Shown: positions 1 to 7,709, counted from the first letter of the stretch. The stretch is 17,627 nt of DNA from SFTH01 sp051878085 (GCA_051878085.1 JBJEJN010000050.1:1-17627); one strand, 5' to 3'. The notes: generated from the letters alone by a model not told the origin. Translations and numbers: made by a program.

Positions 1-1364
1 AGATATTCATTGATGCTCTTGCCAAGGCTCTGGCGGAAGAGCACGCCCAGGCGGCCGGAGGAGACGTTCACCGCATCCGAGATGCTCTGAACGGAGATTT
101 CGTGGTCGCCGAAGTGCAGCTGGATGTACTGCATGGCGCTCTCGACGATGCGCGGAACGGCTTTCCCGGAATCTTCCTCGCCGCAATCAGCCTGGGCGAG
201 CACGAGCCTTCGCACGTGGGAGATGAGCATCTGCGGTTCGTGGAAGTAGCAGCAGTCCTCGACCTCCGGCATGCGCGCCTCGCCATTGGAGTGCAGATAG
301 CTGCACAGCAGCCAGTAGGCATTGTGCAGGGCGGCGATGTCATTGCAAGCAATGCGCTGCTGCAGGTAGACGGTGAAGCGGTCGAGGTCTTCGCCGAGTT
401 CCCTGGTGCGCCAGCGGATGCTGGCGAAGGGGAAGGCCTGTTCCGTGGAGATATAGGTCTGACGATCCAACTCCTTGAACGTCTTTGTGGAATTCGAGCA
501 AAACGCTGCGTTGAACTGCATCAGCGGCAGCAGACGGAAGTATCGCTCGCGGAATTCCGGAAGAGTGCAGGGCTCTGCTCCGGTAAAGATGCTCACGGAG
601 CGACCAATGGTGGTGTCCAGTATGCTGCGCAGCTTGGCCACGATTCCTAGCAGCCCCTGATAGCCCTGATGGGCGTCCCTTGGAGAGACGAAGCCGAGGA
701 TCAGGAACGAGCCGAAGCCAAAGCGGATCGGAATGCTGCTGTCGATATACTTTGCGGAAATGGTGTCCTCCGCGCGCACGGTGTTTTCATAGACGATGCG
801 GTCGAAGTGCTCCTTGTTTGTGACGAAAGGCGTGTGCACACCGATGACGATGAAATAGTATTTGTACATGGAGACGGCGTAGAGCACGGGGTCTGCGCGT
901 TCCGTCAACGGTTCCGCAGTGCGGTGATTGAAGTAATCCCGCAGACTTTGGCGCAGCGCAGCCTGATTGCGCCGCTTCTTGGCGATGGCGCTGTTGGAAA
1001 GCTCAATCAGACGCTGCGAGAAGCTCATGGGCGTGATTTGCGTCTTGAGAAGATAGTCCGCCACCCCGTGGGCGATTGCGCTCTTGGCATATTCAAATTC
1101 ATCGTAGGAGGAGATGATCAGGATCTGCATGTCGGGATCGAGCCGGCGCGCCTGCTCAATCAGCTCCAGACCGGTCAGAGAGGGCATGATGATGTCCGTG
1201 ATGAGCAGATCGGGATGATGCTGCTTCACGAGGCGCAGGGCGTCCAGGCCGTTGGTCGCCGTGCCGACCACAACGTAACCCAGCTCCTTCCATTGAATGG
1301 ATTTCTTCAGATCCTCTATTACGAGATAATCATCATCGGCAATAATCACAGTAGACAGTGGCAT
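1..1364 (-). CDS. YesN-type response regulator, CheY receiver plus AraC-type DNA-binding domain (3' end cut by window)
   Basis: Two-component response regulator, probably an activator of the divergent sugar-type ABC operon. The strand reads open for 454 codons from ATG 1364 to the window edge. A receiver domain fills about residues 1-120: acidic pocket D10-D12, phosphoacceptor D57 in LLITDIIMPSLTG, S85/S86 and K107 in ADYLLKT (the proline usual after this lysine is T). A long middle region (about 130-390) resembles no domain I can name. The first half of an AraC helix-turn-helix is seen near 405-454 (SISDAVNVSSGRLGVLFRQS). The family is usually about 500-540 residues, so the second helix-turn-helix lies outside. 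The start is supported by GAGGAT six bases upstream. A partner sensor kinase is not in the window and may lie beyond the left edge. The family call is firm; the regulatory target is inferred from divergence. Confidence 0.93.
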   Translation of the reverse strand, partial: MPLSTVIIADDDYLVIEDLKKSIQWKELGYVVVGTATNGLDALRLVKQHHPDLLITDIIMPSLTGLELIEQARRLDPDMQILIISSYDEFEYAKSAIAHGVADYLLKTQITPMSFSQRLIELSNSAIAKKRRNQAALRQSLRDYFNHRTAEPLTERADPVLYAVSMYKYYFIVIGVHTPFVTNKEHFDRIVYENTVRAEDTISAKYIDSSIPIRFGFGSFLILGFVSPRDAHQGYQGLLGIVAKLRSILDTTIGRSVSIFTGAEPCTLPEFRERYFRLLPLMQFNAAFCSNSTKTFKELDRQTYISTEQAFPFASIRWRTRELGEDLDRFTVYLQQRIACNDIAALHNAYWLLCSYLHSNGEARMPEVEDCCYFHEPQMLISHVRRLVLAQADCGEEDSGKAVPRIVESAMQYIQLHFGDHEISVQSISDAVNVSSGRLGVLFRQSLGKSINEY

Positions 1365-1397
1365 AGGTGAATCCTCAGCATTTGACTTTATGAACCT

Positions 1398-1427
1398 ACT
1401 ATACAACAGCTTCGATGCAATTTTCAA
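1398..1427 (-). promoter_or_regulatory. Promoter of the response-regulator gene
   Basis: On the minus strand, -35 TTGAAA (1422-1427), an 18-base spacer and -10 TATAGT (1398-1403); each box matches the sigma-A consensus at five of six positions. Transcription would begin near 1391, leaving a leader of about 27 bases before the ATG at 1364. Confidence 0.6.
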
Positions 1428-1443
1428 GGAAACAACGTAAAAT

Positions 1444-1478
1444 CAGTTCAGAATTGTAAAAAACAGTCGGATTCTGTA
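1444..1478 (+). promoter_or_regulatory. Direct repeat CAGT-N7-TGTA, candidate activator site
   Basis: Two half sites, CAGT-N7-TGTA at 1444-1458 and again at 1464-1478, lie exactly 20 bases apart. The second touches the -35 box of the ABC operon. Activators with AraC-type domains commonly bind direct repeats about two helical turns apart next to the -35, so this is the best candidate for the response regulator's site. Only 8 of 15 positions are shared, so chance is possible. Confidence 0.4.
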
Positions 1479-1507
1479 TCGAAAGCGCCAATAAAAATGA
1501 ATATAAT
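1479..1507 (+). promoter_or_regulatory. Promoter of the RbsA-type ABC operon
   Basis: A perfect -10 TATAAT (1502-1507) lies 17 bases from a weak -35 TCGAAA (1479-1484, four of six matches). A good -10 with a poor -35 is typical of an activator-dependent promoter. The start would be near 1514, about 70 bases before the chosen start codon. Confidence 0.55.
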
Positions 1508-1583
1508 ACAGCTATAAAATGGAGCGGCATGAAAGGCGCAGGGAAATGCGGTGCTACTGCCGGTTCCGTGTGGAGTGATATGC

Positions 1584-3086
1584 GTGTCTGAGAATCAAAA
1601 CGTCCTGTTTCGGGCGGAGCACATCAACAAGAGCTTTGGAGCCGTTCGCGCCCTGAAGGACTTTTCCATCGAGATCATGCCCGGCGAGGTGCGCGGACTG
1701 GTGGGGGAGAACGGCTCGGGAAAATCCACCTTCTCCTCCATTGTTGCCGGAATCCAGCGTGCGGACAGCGGAAAGATGTATCTGGACGGTGAAGAATACC
1801 ATCCCGCCGGAACCATCGATGCGATGGAAAAGGGCGTGAGCATGGTCGTTCAGGAGCAGGGAACCATTGGCATGATTACTGTTGGCGCAAACATCTTCTT
1901 CGGTCAGGAACAGCGCTTTGTAAAGCACTGCGTGCTCAACGTGAAGGCACTGAATCGTGCGGCGAAGGAGGCGCTGGTGAAGATCGGCGTTAAGGACATC
2001 GAGCCGGACGAGATGATCGACCGCCTGACCTTTGAAAACCGCAAGCTGGTGGAGCTGGCGCGCTCCCTGGAGCGCATGCCGAAGCTGTGGATCATCGATG
2101 AGACCACCACGGCGTTGACCGTCTCCGGCCGCGAGCTGCTCTACAGGCTGATGAGCGAGGTCAGGGCCAGCGGAAGCTCTGTGCTGTTCATCTCCCACGA
2201 TATCGACGAGATCATGGACAAGTGCGACACGCTGACCATACTGCGCGACGGCGACCTGACAGCCAATCTGACCAAGAGCGAATTCGAGCCGAATCGCATC
2301 CGCCAGCTGATGATCGGACGCGAGCTGTCCGGTCACTACTACCGCGAGGACAGCGGCGAGGACATCTCCGACGAGGTGGTGCTCCGCGCCGAGCACGCGG
2401 AGACCGACACGCTGCACGACATCACCCTCGCGCTGCACAGGGGAGAGATTCTGGGCATCGGCGGCCTGAGCGACTGCGGCATGCACGAGCTCGGCAAGCT
2501 GCTCTACGGCCTGATCCCGCCGTCCTCCGGCACAGTGCGCGACCGCAATGGGGAGATCGTCCGCAGCGCGGCGTGGGCGGTCCGGCACAGCATCGGCTAC
2601 GTCTCCAAGAACCGCGACGCCGAATCCATGATGCCCATCTGCAGCATCAAGGACAACATCTGCCTGCCGTCCCTGAAGGATCTCACGCCCGTCGGCCCCA
2701 TCTCGCCGAAGAAGCAAAAGGAGCTGGCGAAGAAGTGGGCGCAGGAGATGGAGGTTAAGGCGGAGAACATCAACGTCTTCTGCAACCGCCTGAGCGGCGG
2801 CAACAAGCAGAAGGTGGTTCTGGCAAAGTGGCTGGGAAAGGGCGCGGACATCCTGATCCTGGATTGCCCCACCCGCGGCATCGACGTGGGCACCAAGGCG
2901 GCCATCTACCATCTGATTGAAAAGCTCAAGCAGGAGGGCAAGTCCATCATCCTGATTTCCGAGGAGCTGCAGGAGCTGATCGGCATGTGCGACCGCGTGC
3001 AGCTGATGAAGGACGGCCGGATGTCCGGCGAGTTCCTGCGCAGCGAGGGCCTGACCGAGGCGAAGCTGATTCAGAAAATGATCTGA
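1584..3086 (+). CDS. Sugar-type ABC transporter, fused double ATPase (RbsA/MglA family)
   Basis: Energises import through the permeases encoded downstream. It has two ABC domains in about 500 residues, the usual RbsA length. Domain 1: Walker A GENGSGKST (41-49), Q90, Walker B with D172-E173 in LWIIDETTTAL, and H205; its signature is degenerate (LTFENRKLVE, 148-157). Domain 2: Walker A degenerate (GGLSDCGMHELG, 293-304), intact signature LSGGNKQK (403-410), and Walker B ILILDCPTRGID in which C428 replaces the usual catalytic glutamate. Thus only one composite ATP site looks active. I chose GTG 1584, with GGAG eight bases upstream; GTG 1551 would add 11 residues unlike the family. First gene of a five-gene operon. 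Family is certain; ribose is not assumed, because the operon ends with a nucleosidase-like gene. Confidence 0.93.
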   Translation: MSENQNVLFRAEHINKSFGAVRALKDFSIEIMPGEVRGLVGENGSGKSTFSSIVAGIQRADSGKMYLDGEEYHPAGTIDAMEKGVSMVVQEQGTIGMITVGANIFFGQEQRFVKHCVLNVKALNRAAKEALVKIGVKDIEPDEMIDRLTFENRKLVELARSLERMPKLWIIDETTTALTVSGRELLYRLMSEVRASGSSVLFISHDIDEIMDKCDTLTILRDGDLTANLTKSEFEPNRIRQLMIGRELSGHYYREDSGEDISDEVVLRAEHAETDTLHDITLALHRGEILGIGGLSDCGMHELGKLLYGLIPPSSGTVRDRNGEIVRSAAWAVRHSIGYVSKNRDAESMMPICSIKDNICLPSLKDLTPVGPISPKKQKELAKKWAQEMEVKAENINVFCNRLSGGNKQKVVLAKWLGKGADILILDCPTRGIDVGTKAAIYHLIEKLKQEGKSIILISEELQELIGMCDRVQLMKDGRMSGEFLRSEGLTEAKLIQKMI

Positions 3087-3096
3087 GGTGGAAGCG

Positions 3097-4035
3097 ATGA
3101 AAGATACAAACGGCATCAACATCCGGGAGACGCTGCTCCATTATTTCTCGTTCATCGGTCTGCTGATCGTGGCGGTGCTCTTCGAGCTGCTCACCGGCGG
3201 CAAGCTGCTGGGAAGCAGGAACATTATGAACATCTTCAACAACTTCTTCACCATCGGCCTTGCCGCCATGGCGTACAGCTTCATCATGGCGCTGGGCGAG
3301 CTCGACCTCTCCGTCGGCGCGATCGTGGGCATCTCCGCGGCCATGGCCGCCTTTGCGGGCAAGCTGAACGTGAAGCTCATCCTTCCCGCAGCGGTGGCGA
3401 CCGGCCTGCTGGTGGGCCTTCTGAACGGGGTCTGCATCGCAAAGCTGAACACAGCCTCCTTCATCGGTACCCTGGCGGTCTCCTTCGTCATGCGCGGCAT
3501 CACCACCTGGACGCTGAACGGCTCCGTGGGCGTGGACGTGTCCGTGCGGGCCTTCGATCAGAACTGGGTCAAGATTAGCGTGTTCTGCGTGCTGCTGATT
3601 GTGCTGTACGTGCTGTATGAGCACTGCGCGTTCGGCAAGCACTGCCGGGCCGTGGGCGCATCCATGAAGTCCGCGGAGCAGTCCGGCGTGCGCATCGTCA
3701 GAACGCGCATGGCGGCGTTCGTCCTGCTGGGCGCGATCTGCGGTCTGGTCGGCTTCTTCACGCTGATCCGTGCGTTCACCGCCTCGTCCAGCACGGGCAA
3801 CGCCTTCGAGTTCGACGTGCTGCTGGCGATCCTGTTCGGCGGAATGCCCCTCAGCGGCGGCTGGCCGGTGCGCTTCCGCTCCGCCGTGATCGGTGCGGTG
3901 ACGATGGCGATTCTCAAGAGCGGCATGTCGCTGGTGGGCTTGGACGGCTTCTCCCAGGCGGTCGTCAAGGGCGTCATCCTGATCGCCGTCGTCGCGATCT
4001 CCTTCGACCGCAAGAATGCCGGCGTGATCAAATAA
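3097..4035 (+). CDS. RbsC-like ABC transporter permease 1
   Basis: Integral membrane subunit, 312 residues, of the BPD_transp_2 (RbsC/AraH) family. It has several hydrophobic segments (about 17-33, 52-66, 75-88, 96-114, 122-135, 160-174, 206-224, 240-250, 262-282, 288-302). The family hallmark GELDLSVG sits at 67-74 (usually GGIDLSVG), and a cytoplasmic coupling loop FGKHCRAVGASM follows at 179-190. It starts 10 bases after the ATPase stop, with AGGTGG five bases before ATG 3097. It probably pairs with the different permease encoded at 5279-6244, because two non-identical permeases share one operon. Confident in family; substrate unknown. Confidence 0.92.
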   Translation: MKDTNGINIRETLLHYFSFIGLLIVAVLFELLTGGKLLGSRNIMNIFNNFFTIGLAAMAYSFIMALGELDLSVGAIVGISAAMAAFAGKLNVKLILPAAVATGLLVGLLNGVCIAKLNTASFIGTLAVSFVMRGITTWTLNGSVGVDVSVRAFDQNWVKISVFCVLLIVLYVLYEHCAFGKHCRAVGASMKSAEQSGVRIVRTRMAAFVLLGAICGLVGFFTLIRAFTASSSTGNAFEFDVLLAILFGGMPLSGGWPVRFRSAVIGAVTMAILKSGMSLVGLDGFSQAVVKGVILIAVVAISFDRKNAGVIK

Positions 4036-4081
4036 TGCGATTTGCGGGGAACACCCGTAGATAATAAAGGAGGAACAACAC

Positions 4082-5200
4082 ATGAAAAAGCTCATTGCAC
4101 TGGTTCTGACCCTTGCACTGCTGTGCAGCGCATGCCTCTGCGGCGTCGGCGCTGCCGAGACCAAGACTTCTTTCACCATCGGCGTTCCGTGGTCCACGTC
4201 CAACACCGATCCCACCTGGGTTTCCATCACGAACATCATCAAGGCCGTGATCGAAGCTGCGGGCGGCGAAGCGATCTTTGTTGAAACCGACCTGACGGCC
4301 GACGGCCTGATCAACAACATCACCGAGCTCATCAGCCGCGGCGTGGACGGCGTGCTCTTCATGCCCGCCTCCGACTCCATGCTGCTGGCCGTGGACGCGC
4401 TGTGCAGCGAAGCGGGCGTCTACTGGGGCACCTTCTTCCGCACCATCAGCGACGATTCCATCCGCGAGGCCGTCTACGCCTCCGAGTGGTACGCCGGCGC
4501 GGTCTATGAGAACGACGAGCTCTGCGGCGCGAACATCGTCAAGACCATGGCGGAGCAGGGCGTGACCAACCTGGGCGTGATCAACATCGCCAAGGGCGAC
4601 ACCTCCTCTGACCTGCGCGACGCGGGCGCTGCCATCGGCGCGGAGGAAGCCGGTGTGACCATCCTGAACACCACCTACGGCATCAGCGTGACCACCGACA
4701 TGACCAAGACCATCGAGAGCTACATCGCCGCATATCCGGAAATGGACGGCATCCTGCTGCTGGGCACCTACTGCGCAGACGCAACCGCCACCATCCTGAA
4801 GGCGCTGTCCGACCACGGCCTCGCCGGCACGGTGAAGTATGGCCGCATCGACTGCGAAGCCGGCATGGGCGAGTACCTGGATCAGGGCGTCTTCCACGTC
4901 TGCTACGGCTGCCAGCAGCAGATCGACCCCATGATCGGCGCCGTCATCCTGGTCAACAAGGTCATGGGCTGCCCGATCGTTGAGGATGGCCCCACCATCA
5001 TCAACACCCCCTACCTGCCTGTGACTACCTCTCAGGAGGCTGCGGACTTCACCACCTACTTCCTCGACAGCAACATCTACACCAACGAGGAGATCGCCTC
5101 CACCTTCATCAAGGCCAACAACCCCGAGGTGTCCCTGGACTACATCAACGCGATCCTGGCCGACTTCTCCATCGAAGAGGTCAAGTCCCGTCACTCCTGA
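4082..5200 (+). CDS. Sugar-type ABC transporter substrate-binding protein (RbsB-like, type 1 periplasmic fold)
   Basis: Extracytoplasmic binding protein of 372 residues, between the two permease genes. The signal peptide MKKLIALVLTLALLC has a Lys-Lys start, a hydrophobic core and a likely signal-peptidase I site near A24/A25 before ETKTSF. Three cysteines (C15, C18, C20) crowd its end, but none sits in a proper lipobox, so lipidation is doubtful. The body has RbsB-like features: an N-terminal strand FTIGVPWS, LISRGVDGVLFMPASD (83-98), and a C-terminal-lobe strand with GILLLGTYCADA (223-234). It is longer than RbsB (about 270 mature). Strong AAAGGAGG ribosome site before ATG 4082. The ligand cannot be read from sequence; the nucleosidase-like neighbour hints at a ribosyl compound. 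Confidence 0.88.
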   Translation: MKKLIALVLTLALLCSACLCGVGAAETKTSFTIGVPWSTSNTDPTWVSITNIIKAVIEAAGGEAIFVETDLTADGLINNITELISRGVDGVLFMPASDSMLLAVDALCSEAGVYWGTFFRTISDDSIREAVYASEWYAGAVYENDELCGANIVKTMAEQGVTNLGVINIAKGDTSSDLRDAGAAIGAEEAGVTILNTTYGISVTTDMTKTIESYIAAYPEMDGILLLGTYCADATATILKALSDHGLAGTVKYGRIDCEAGMGEYLDQGVFHVCYGCQQQIDPMIGAVILVNKVMGCPIVEDGPTIINTPYLPVTTSQEAADFTTYFLDSNIYTNEEIASTFIKANNPEVSLDYINAILADFSIEEVKSRHS

Positions 5201-5213
5201 CGTACAGTCATTG

Positions 5214-5240
5214 CGGGAAGCGCGCACCGCGCGCTTCCCG
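5214..5240 (+). other. Stable intra-operon hairpin after the binding-protein gene
   Basis: A perfect 12-bp stem, CGGGAAGCGCGC (5214-5225) with GCGCGCTTCCCG (5229-5240) and loop ACC, lies between the binding-protein stop and the second permease. No T run follows, so it is unlikely to be a full terminator. It probably shields the 3' end of the upstream message, allowing more binding protein than permease. Confidence 0.7.
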
Positions 5241-5278
5241 GTTCCCGCATTGAATCTCAATCGAAGGATGGTAACACC

Positions 5279-6244
5279 ATGAAAAATCTGTTGTTGAAGA
5301 CGGGGAAGACGCTCGCGCTTCCGGCCATTGTCTATTGCCTGTTCCTTTTGATGTGCTTCAACCGATTCAGCAACTGGAACTGCATCTACACGATCTTTGT
5401 GCAATCCCTGATCCCGACGATCACGGCCTACGCCGTCGCATACGGGAATATCGCCGGTCTGTTTGACTTCACCATCGGCGCGCGCGTGGTGATCTCCGCG
5501 CTCTGCGGAGGACTGCTCTCCATGAAATTCGGCATGCCCGGGCTGATCCTCGGCGCATTCGGTTCCGCGCTTCTGCTGGCTTTCGTCACCGGGATTCTGA
5601 ACAACCTGCTCAGGATTCCGTCTCTCGTGCTGACGATGGGCCTCACCATGATCTACGAAGTACTCGGCGCGAAGCTGGCGGGCAGCTACGGCTACGTACA
5701 GCTTGACAGAGCCTATACATATCTTGGTTCTTCTCCCTACATCATCCTACTGTTCCTGCTCTCCGCGGTGGTTTTTTACTTTATTCTGAACAACACCAAG
5801 TTCAGCTACAACATGCGGGCGGTGGGAAGCAACGAGGCCGTCGCGCGCAACGCCGGCATCCGTGTGGACGGCGTCAAGCTCAAGACCTTCGTCTACGGCG
5901 GCATCTTCATCGGCATGGCGTCGCTGCTGACGATCAGCCAGTCGGGCTCCGTGGGCGCGCAGACGAACCTGGGCAGCGTGTCCGTCGTGTTCAAGCCCCT
6001 GATCAGCATCCTGCTGGCGCTGGTTTTGCAGCGCATCTGCGATTTGACCGTTGGCATTTTTGTGGCGCAGTTTTCCCTGAACATCATCTTCATCGGTCTC
6101 ATCGCGCTCGGCATGCCGGACACCGCGCAGAATGTATTCCTGGGCGTGTTCCTGCTGCTGGTCATGATCGTGTTCAACAATTCCGAGCGCATTCGCCTCT
6201 ACTTTCAGCACAAAAAGAACCATGCCAAAGGAGTGACTGCATGA
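5279..6244 (+). CDS. RbsC-like ABC transporter permease 2
   Basis: A second BPD_transp_2 permease, 321 residues, clearly different in sequence from permease 1. It has hydrophobic segments at about 12-28, 40-58, 66-80, 88-108, 115-130, 154-171, 203-220, 238-251, 258-278 and 284-300. The hallmark is altered to GLFDFTIGARV (60-70), where permease 1 has GELDLSVGAIVG. The coupling loop FSYNMRAVGSNEA (175-187) is typical. AAGGAT lies nine bases before ATG 5279. Its stop overlaps the next start (ATGA), so the enzyme is probably translationally coupled. It most likely forms a heterodimer with permease 1 on the fused ATPase. Confidence 0.9.
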   Translation: MKNLLLKTGKTLALPAIVYCLFLLMCFNRFSNWNCIYTIFVQSLIPTITAYAVAYGNIAGLFDFTIGARVVISALCGGLLSMKFGMPGLILGAFGSALLLAFVTGILNNLLRIPSLVLTMGLTMIYEVLGAKLAGSYGYVQLDRAYTYLGSSPYIILLFLLSAVVFYFILNNTKFSYNMRAVGSNEAVARNAGIRVDGVKLKTFVYGGIFIGMASLLTISQSGSVGAQTNLGSVSVVFKPLISILLALVLQRICDLTVGIFVAQFSLNIIFIGLIALGMPDTAQNVFLGVFLLLVMIVFNNSERIRLYFQHKKNHAKGVTA

Positions 6245-7299
6245 TGAAATTCCCCGAGATTTCCCTGGAAGAACGCCTGGCCAAGCTCGCCCCGAAGAAG
6301 GGCGGCGTGCTGCAGGTCGTGATCGACAGCGACACCAAGAACGAGGTGGACGATCAGTTCGCCATCGCCTATGCGCTGCTGTCTCCGGACCGCCTGAACG
6401 TGCAGGCCGTCTATGCCGCGCCCTTCTCATCTACCTTTTTCGTGGAGCGCCTGCGCAGCGAGGACGAGGCTCTGCCGATGACCTCTGATGTGGGTGAGGG
6501 CATGCGACAGAGTTTGGAGGAGTCGCGCAAGCTGCACCGCCTGCTGGGCATTGACCCCGCCGGGCGTACCTTCGCCGGTTCTGACCACTACATGACGGAA
6601 AAGGACGTTCCGGTGGAGAGTGAAGCCGCGCGCGACCTGGTTCGCCGCGCCATGAGCAGCGACGAGACGCTGTACGTGCTTGCAATCGGCGAAATCACGA
6701 ACATCGCCTCCGCAATCCTGATGGAGCCGGAGATCATCAAGAAGATCGTCATCGTTTGGCTGGCCGGACAGCCCACCGACTGGCCCACCGCCCTGGAGTT
6801 CAACCTCGGCCAGGACGTGATTGCATCCCAGATCGTGCTCGACTGCGGAGTTCCGCTTGTTCTCGTGCCCTGCATGTCCGTGGCATCCAACCTGACCACC
6901 ACCGGCCCGGAGCTGGAGCACTACATCAAGGGAAAGAGCGCCATCGGCACCTTCCTCGCGGACACCGTCATCAGCCAGCTGAACCAGAAGGTCGGCAACA
7001 TCTGGCTGAACCTGATCCACATGACCTACAACAAGGGCCTCGACGACTACGGCGACGACACCCCCTGCACCGACACCATGCTTGCGCCCTCCCGCATCAT
7101 CTGGGACATTTCCACCGTGGCTTACGTGGTGAACCACAACTGGTGCCCGTCCACGATTGTGCCCACGCCCATCCTGAACGACGACATCACCTGGGCGACG
7201 GCGGATGCGCGCCGCCATCCGATGCGCGTCGTGAATTTCTGCTACCGCGATGCAATCTTCGGCGACATGTTTGCAAAGCTTCAGACCGCACCCAAATAA
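6241..7299 (+). CDS. Nucleoside-hydrolase-fold enzyme, variant DxDxxNExDD subgroup
   Basis: Cytosolic enzyme of 352 residues with the inosine-uridine nucleoside hydrolase fold, which splits the N-glycosidic bond of ribonucleosides. The N-terminal calcium motif is present in a longer variant, VVIDSDTKNEVDDQF (26-40: D29, D31, N34, D37, D38), two residues longer than the classical DTDPGIDD. Also seen are GEITNIA (150-156), the ribose-binding EFN (186-188) and the C-terminal metal aspartate D289 in IIWDISTVAY. The residue before D289 is W288, where the classical purine enzyme has its leaving-group histidine (HD). So the chemistry and substrate may differ from IunH. AAAGGAG precedes ATG 6241; the start overlaps the permease stop, tying its job to the imported ligand. 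Fold confident; substrate not. Confidence 0.85.
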   Translation: MMKFPEISLEERLAKLAPKKGGVLQVVIDSDTKNEVDDQFAIAYALLSPDRLNVQAVYAAPFSSTFFVERLRSEDEALPMTSDVGEGMRQSLEESRKLHRLLGIDPAGRTFAGSDHYMTEKDVPVESEAARDLVRRAMSSDETLYVLAIGEITNIASAILMEPEIIKKIVIVWLAGQPTDWPTALEFNLGQDVIASQIVLDCGVPLVLVPCMSVASNLTTTGPELEHYIKGKSAIGTFLADTVISQLNQKVGNIWLNLIHMTYNKGLDDYGDDTPCTDTMLAPSRIIWDISTVAYVVNHNWCPSTIVPTPILNDDITWATADARRHPMRVVNFCYRDAIFGDMFAKLQTAPK

Positions 7300-7333
7300 A
7301 GCGCGAGGCTGTCTTTGTCCGAAGCGATACGGG

Positions 7334-7354
7334 ATCACATGTCTGGCATGTGAT
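7334..7354 (+). other. Hairpin downstream of the ABC/nucleosidase operon
   Basis: Perfect 8-bp arms, ATCACATG (7334-7341) and CATGTGAT (7347-7354), around loop TCTGG, 35 bases after the operon's last stop. The following bases are not T-rich, so this is at best a weak terminator or a 3'-end stabiliser. Confidence 0.45.
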
Positions 7355-7404
7355 GGGCTATTTCAGCCATACTGCCGTCTAAAGCGTGGTTTCCCAAAAC
7401 ACCA

Positions 7405-7450
7405 AAACAGCCGCGAACCAGAAATTCTTTTCTCTGACTCGCGGCTGTTT
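7405..7450. terminator. Probable bidirectional terminator hairpin
   Basis: 12-bp perfect arms, AAACAGCCGCGA (7405-7416) and TCGCGGCTGTTT (7439-7450), with a 22-base loop, between the converging operons. On the minus strand the stem is followed by TTTTGGTGTTTT; on the plus strand the T run is short. It may serve both directions. Confidence 0.55.
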
Positions 7451-7483
7451 CATGGCGATCAGCGGGTCGAGGCCGCACTCATG

Positions 7484-7536
7484 GAATATGAAAAAAAGCT
7501 CTCAACCCACGAATTTCTCCGTAAGTTGAGAGCTTT
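7484..7536 (+). repeat. Dispersed ~50-base repeat, copy 1 (contains a strong bidirectional terminator)
   Basis: Arms GCTCTCAAC and GTTGAGAGC (7498-7506 and 7524-7532) are flanked by A7 on the left and T5 on the right, an excellent intrinsic terminator in both directions. It suits the convergent ends of the ABC operon and the liv operon. The same sequence, loop included, recurs inverted at 17276-17328, with about 44 of 50 positions identical and one single-base gap. Conservation of the loop (CCACGNATTTCTCCGT) shows common descent rather than two independent terminators. Confidence 0.8.
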
Positions 7537-7593
7537 TTGGGGTTCATCACGGAAACATGGGGAATTGACAGAAAAAGGGGAGACAAAAGGAGC

Positions 7594-7709
7594 ATGAAAG
7601 ACTTACAGGAAATGTCTCTGACCTCTTTGCATTCCGAGCCCAGTCCTTGAAAGCGCTTGCAGCTCTTGATCGCGTTGGATTATCTATCTGCATCCCAAAA
7701 GACAATTGA
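7594..7709 (+). pseudogene. Possible frameshifted tiny ORF of unknown function
   Basis: ATG 7594 opens MKDLQEMSLTSLHSE, which stops after 18 codons at 7648-7650. In the neighbouring frame the sequence continues as AQSLKALAALDRVGLS to a stop at 7707-7709. One extra G after GAG near 7638 would join them into one peptide of about 39 residues rich in SL and AL helical repeats. Its 3' end overlaps the end of the convergent dehydrogenase gene. AGGAG lies only one base before the ATG, which is too close for good initiation. I do not recognise the family. It may be a broken mobile-element gene or chance. Confidence 0.25.

Noticed and set aside
1554..3122. Long minus-strand open frame of about 520 codons opposite the ATPase gene
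   Set aside because: It is antisense to a clear RbsA-type protein, is rich in H, Q, A and L as expected of a complementary frame in GC-rich DNA, and shows no domain.
4028..5404. Minus-strand open frame opposite the binding-protein gene
   Set aside because: Composition (V, G, D, H rich) is that of a reverse shadow, and the plus-strand gene has a signal peptide and a strong ribosome site.
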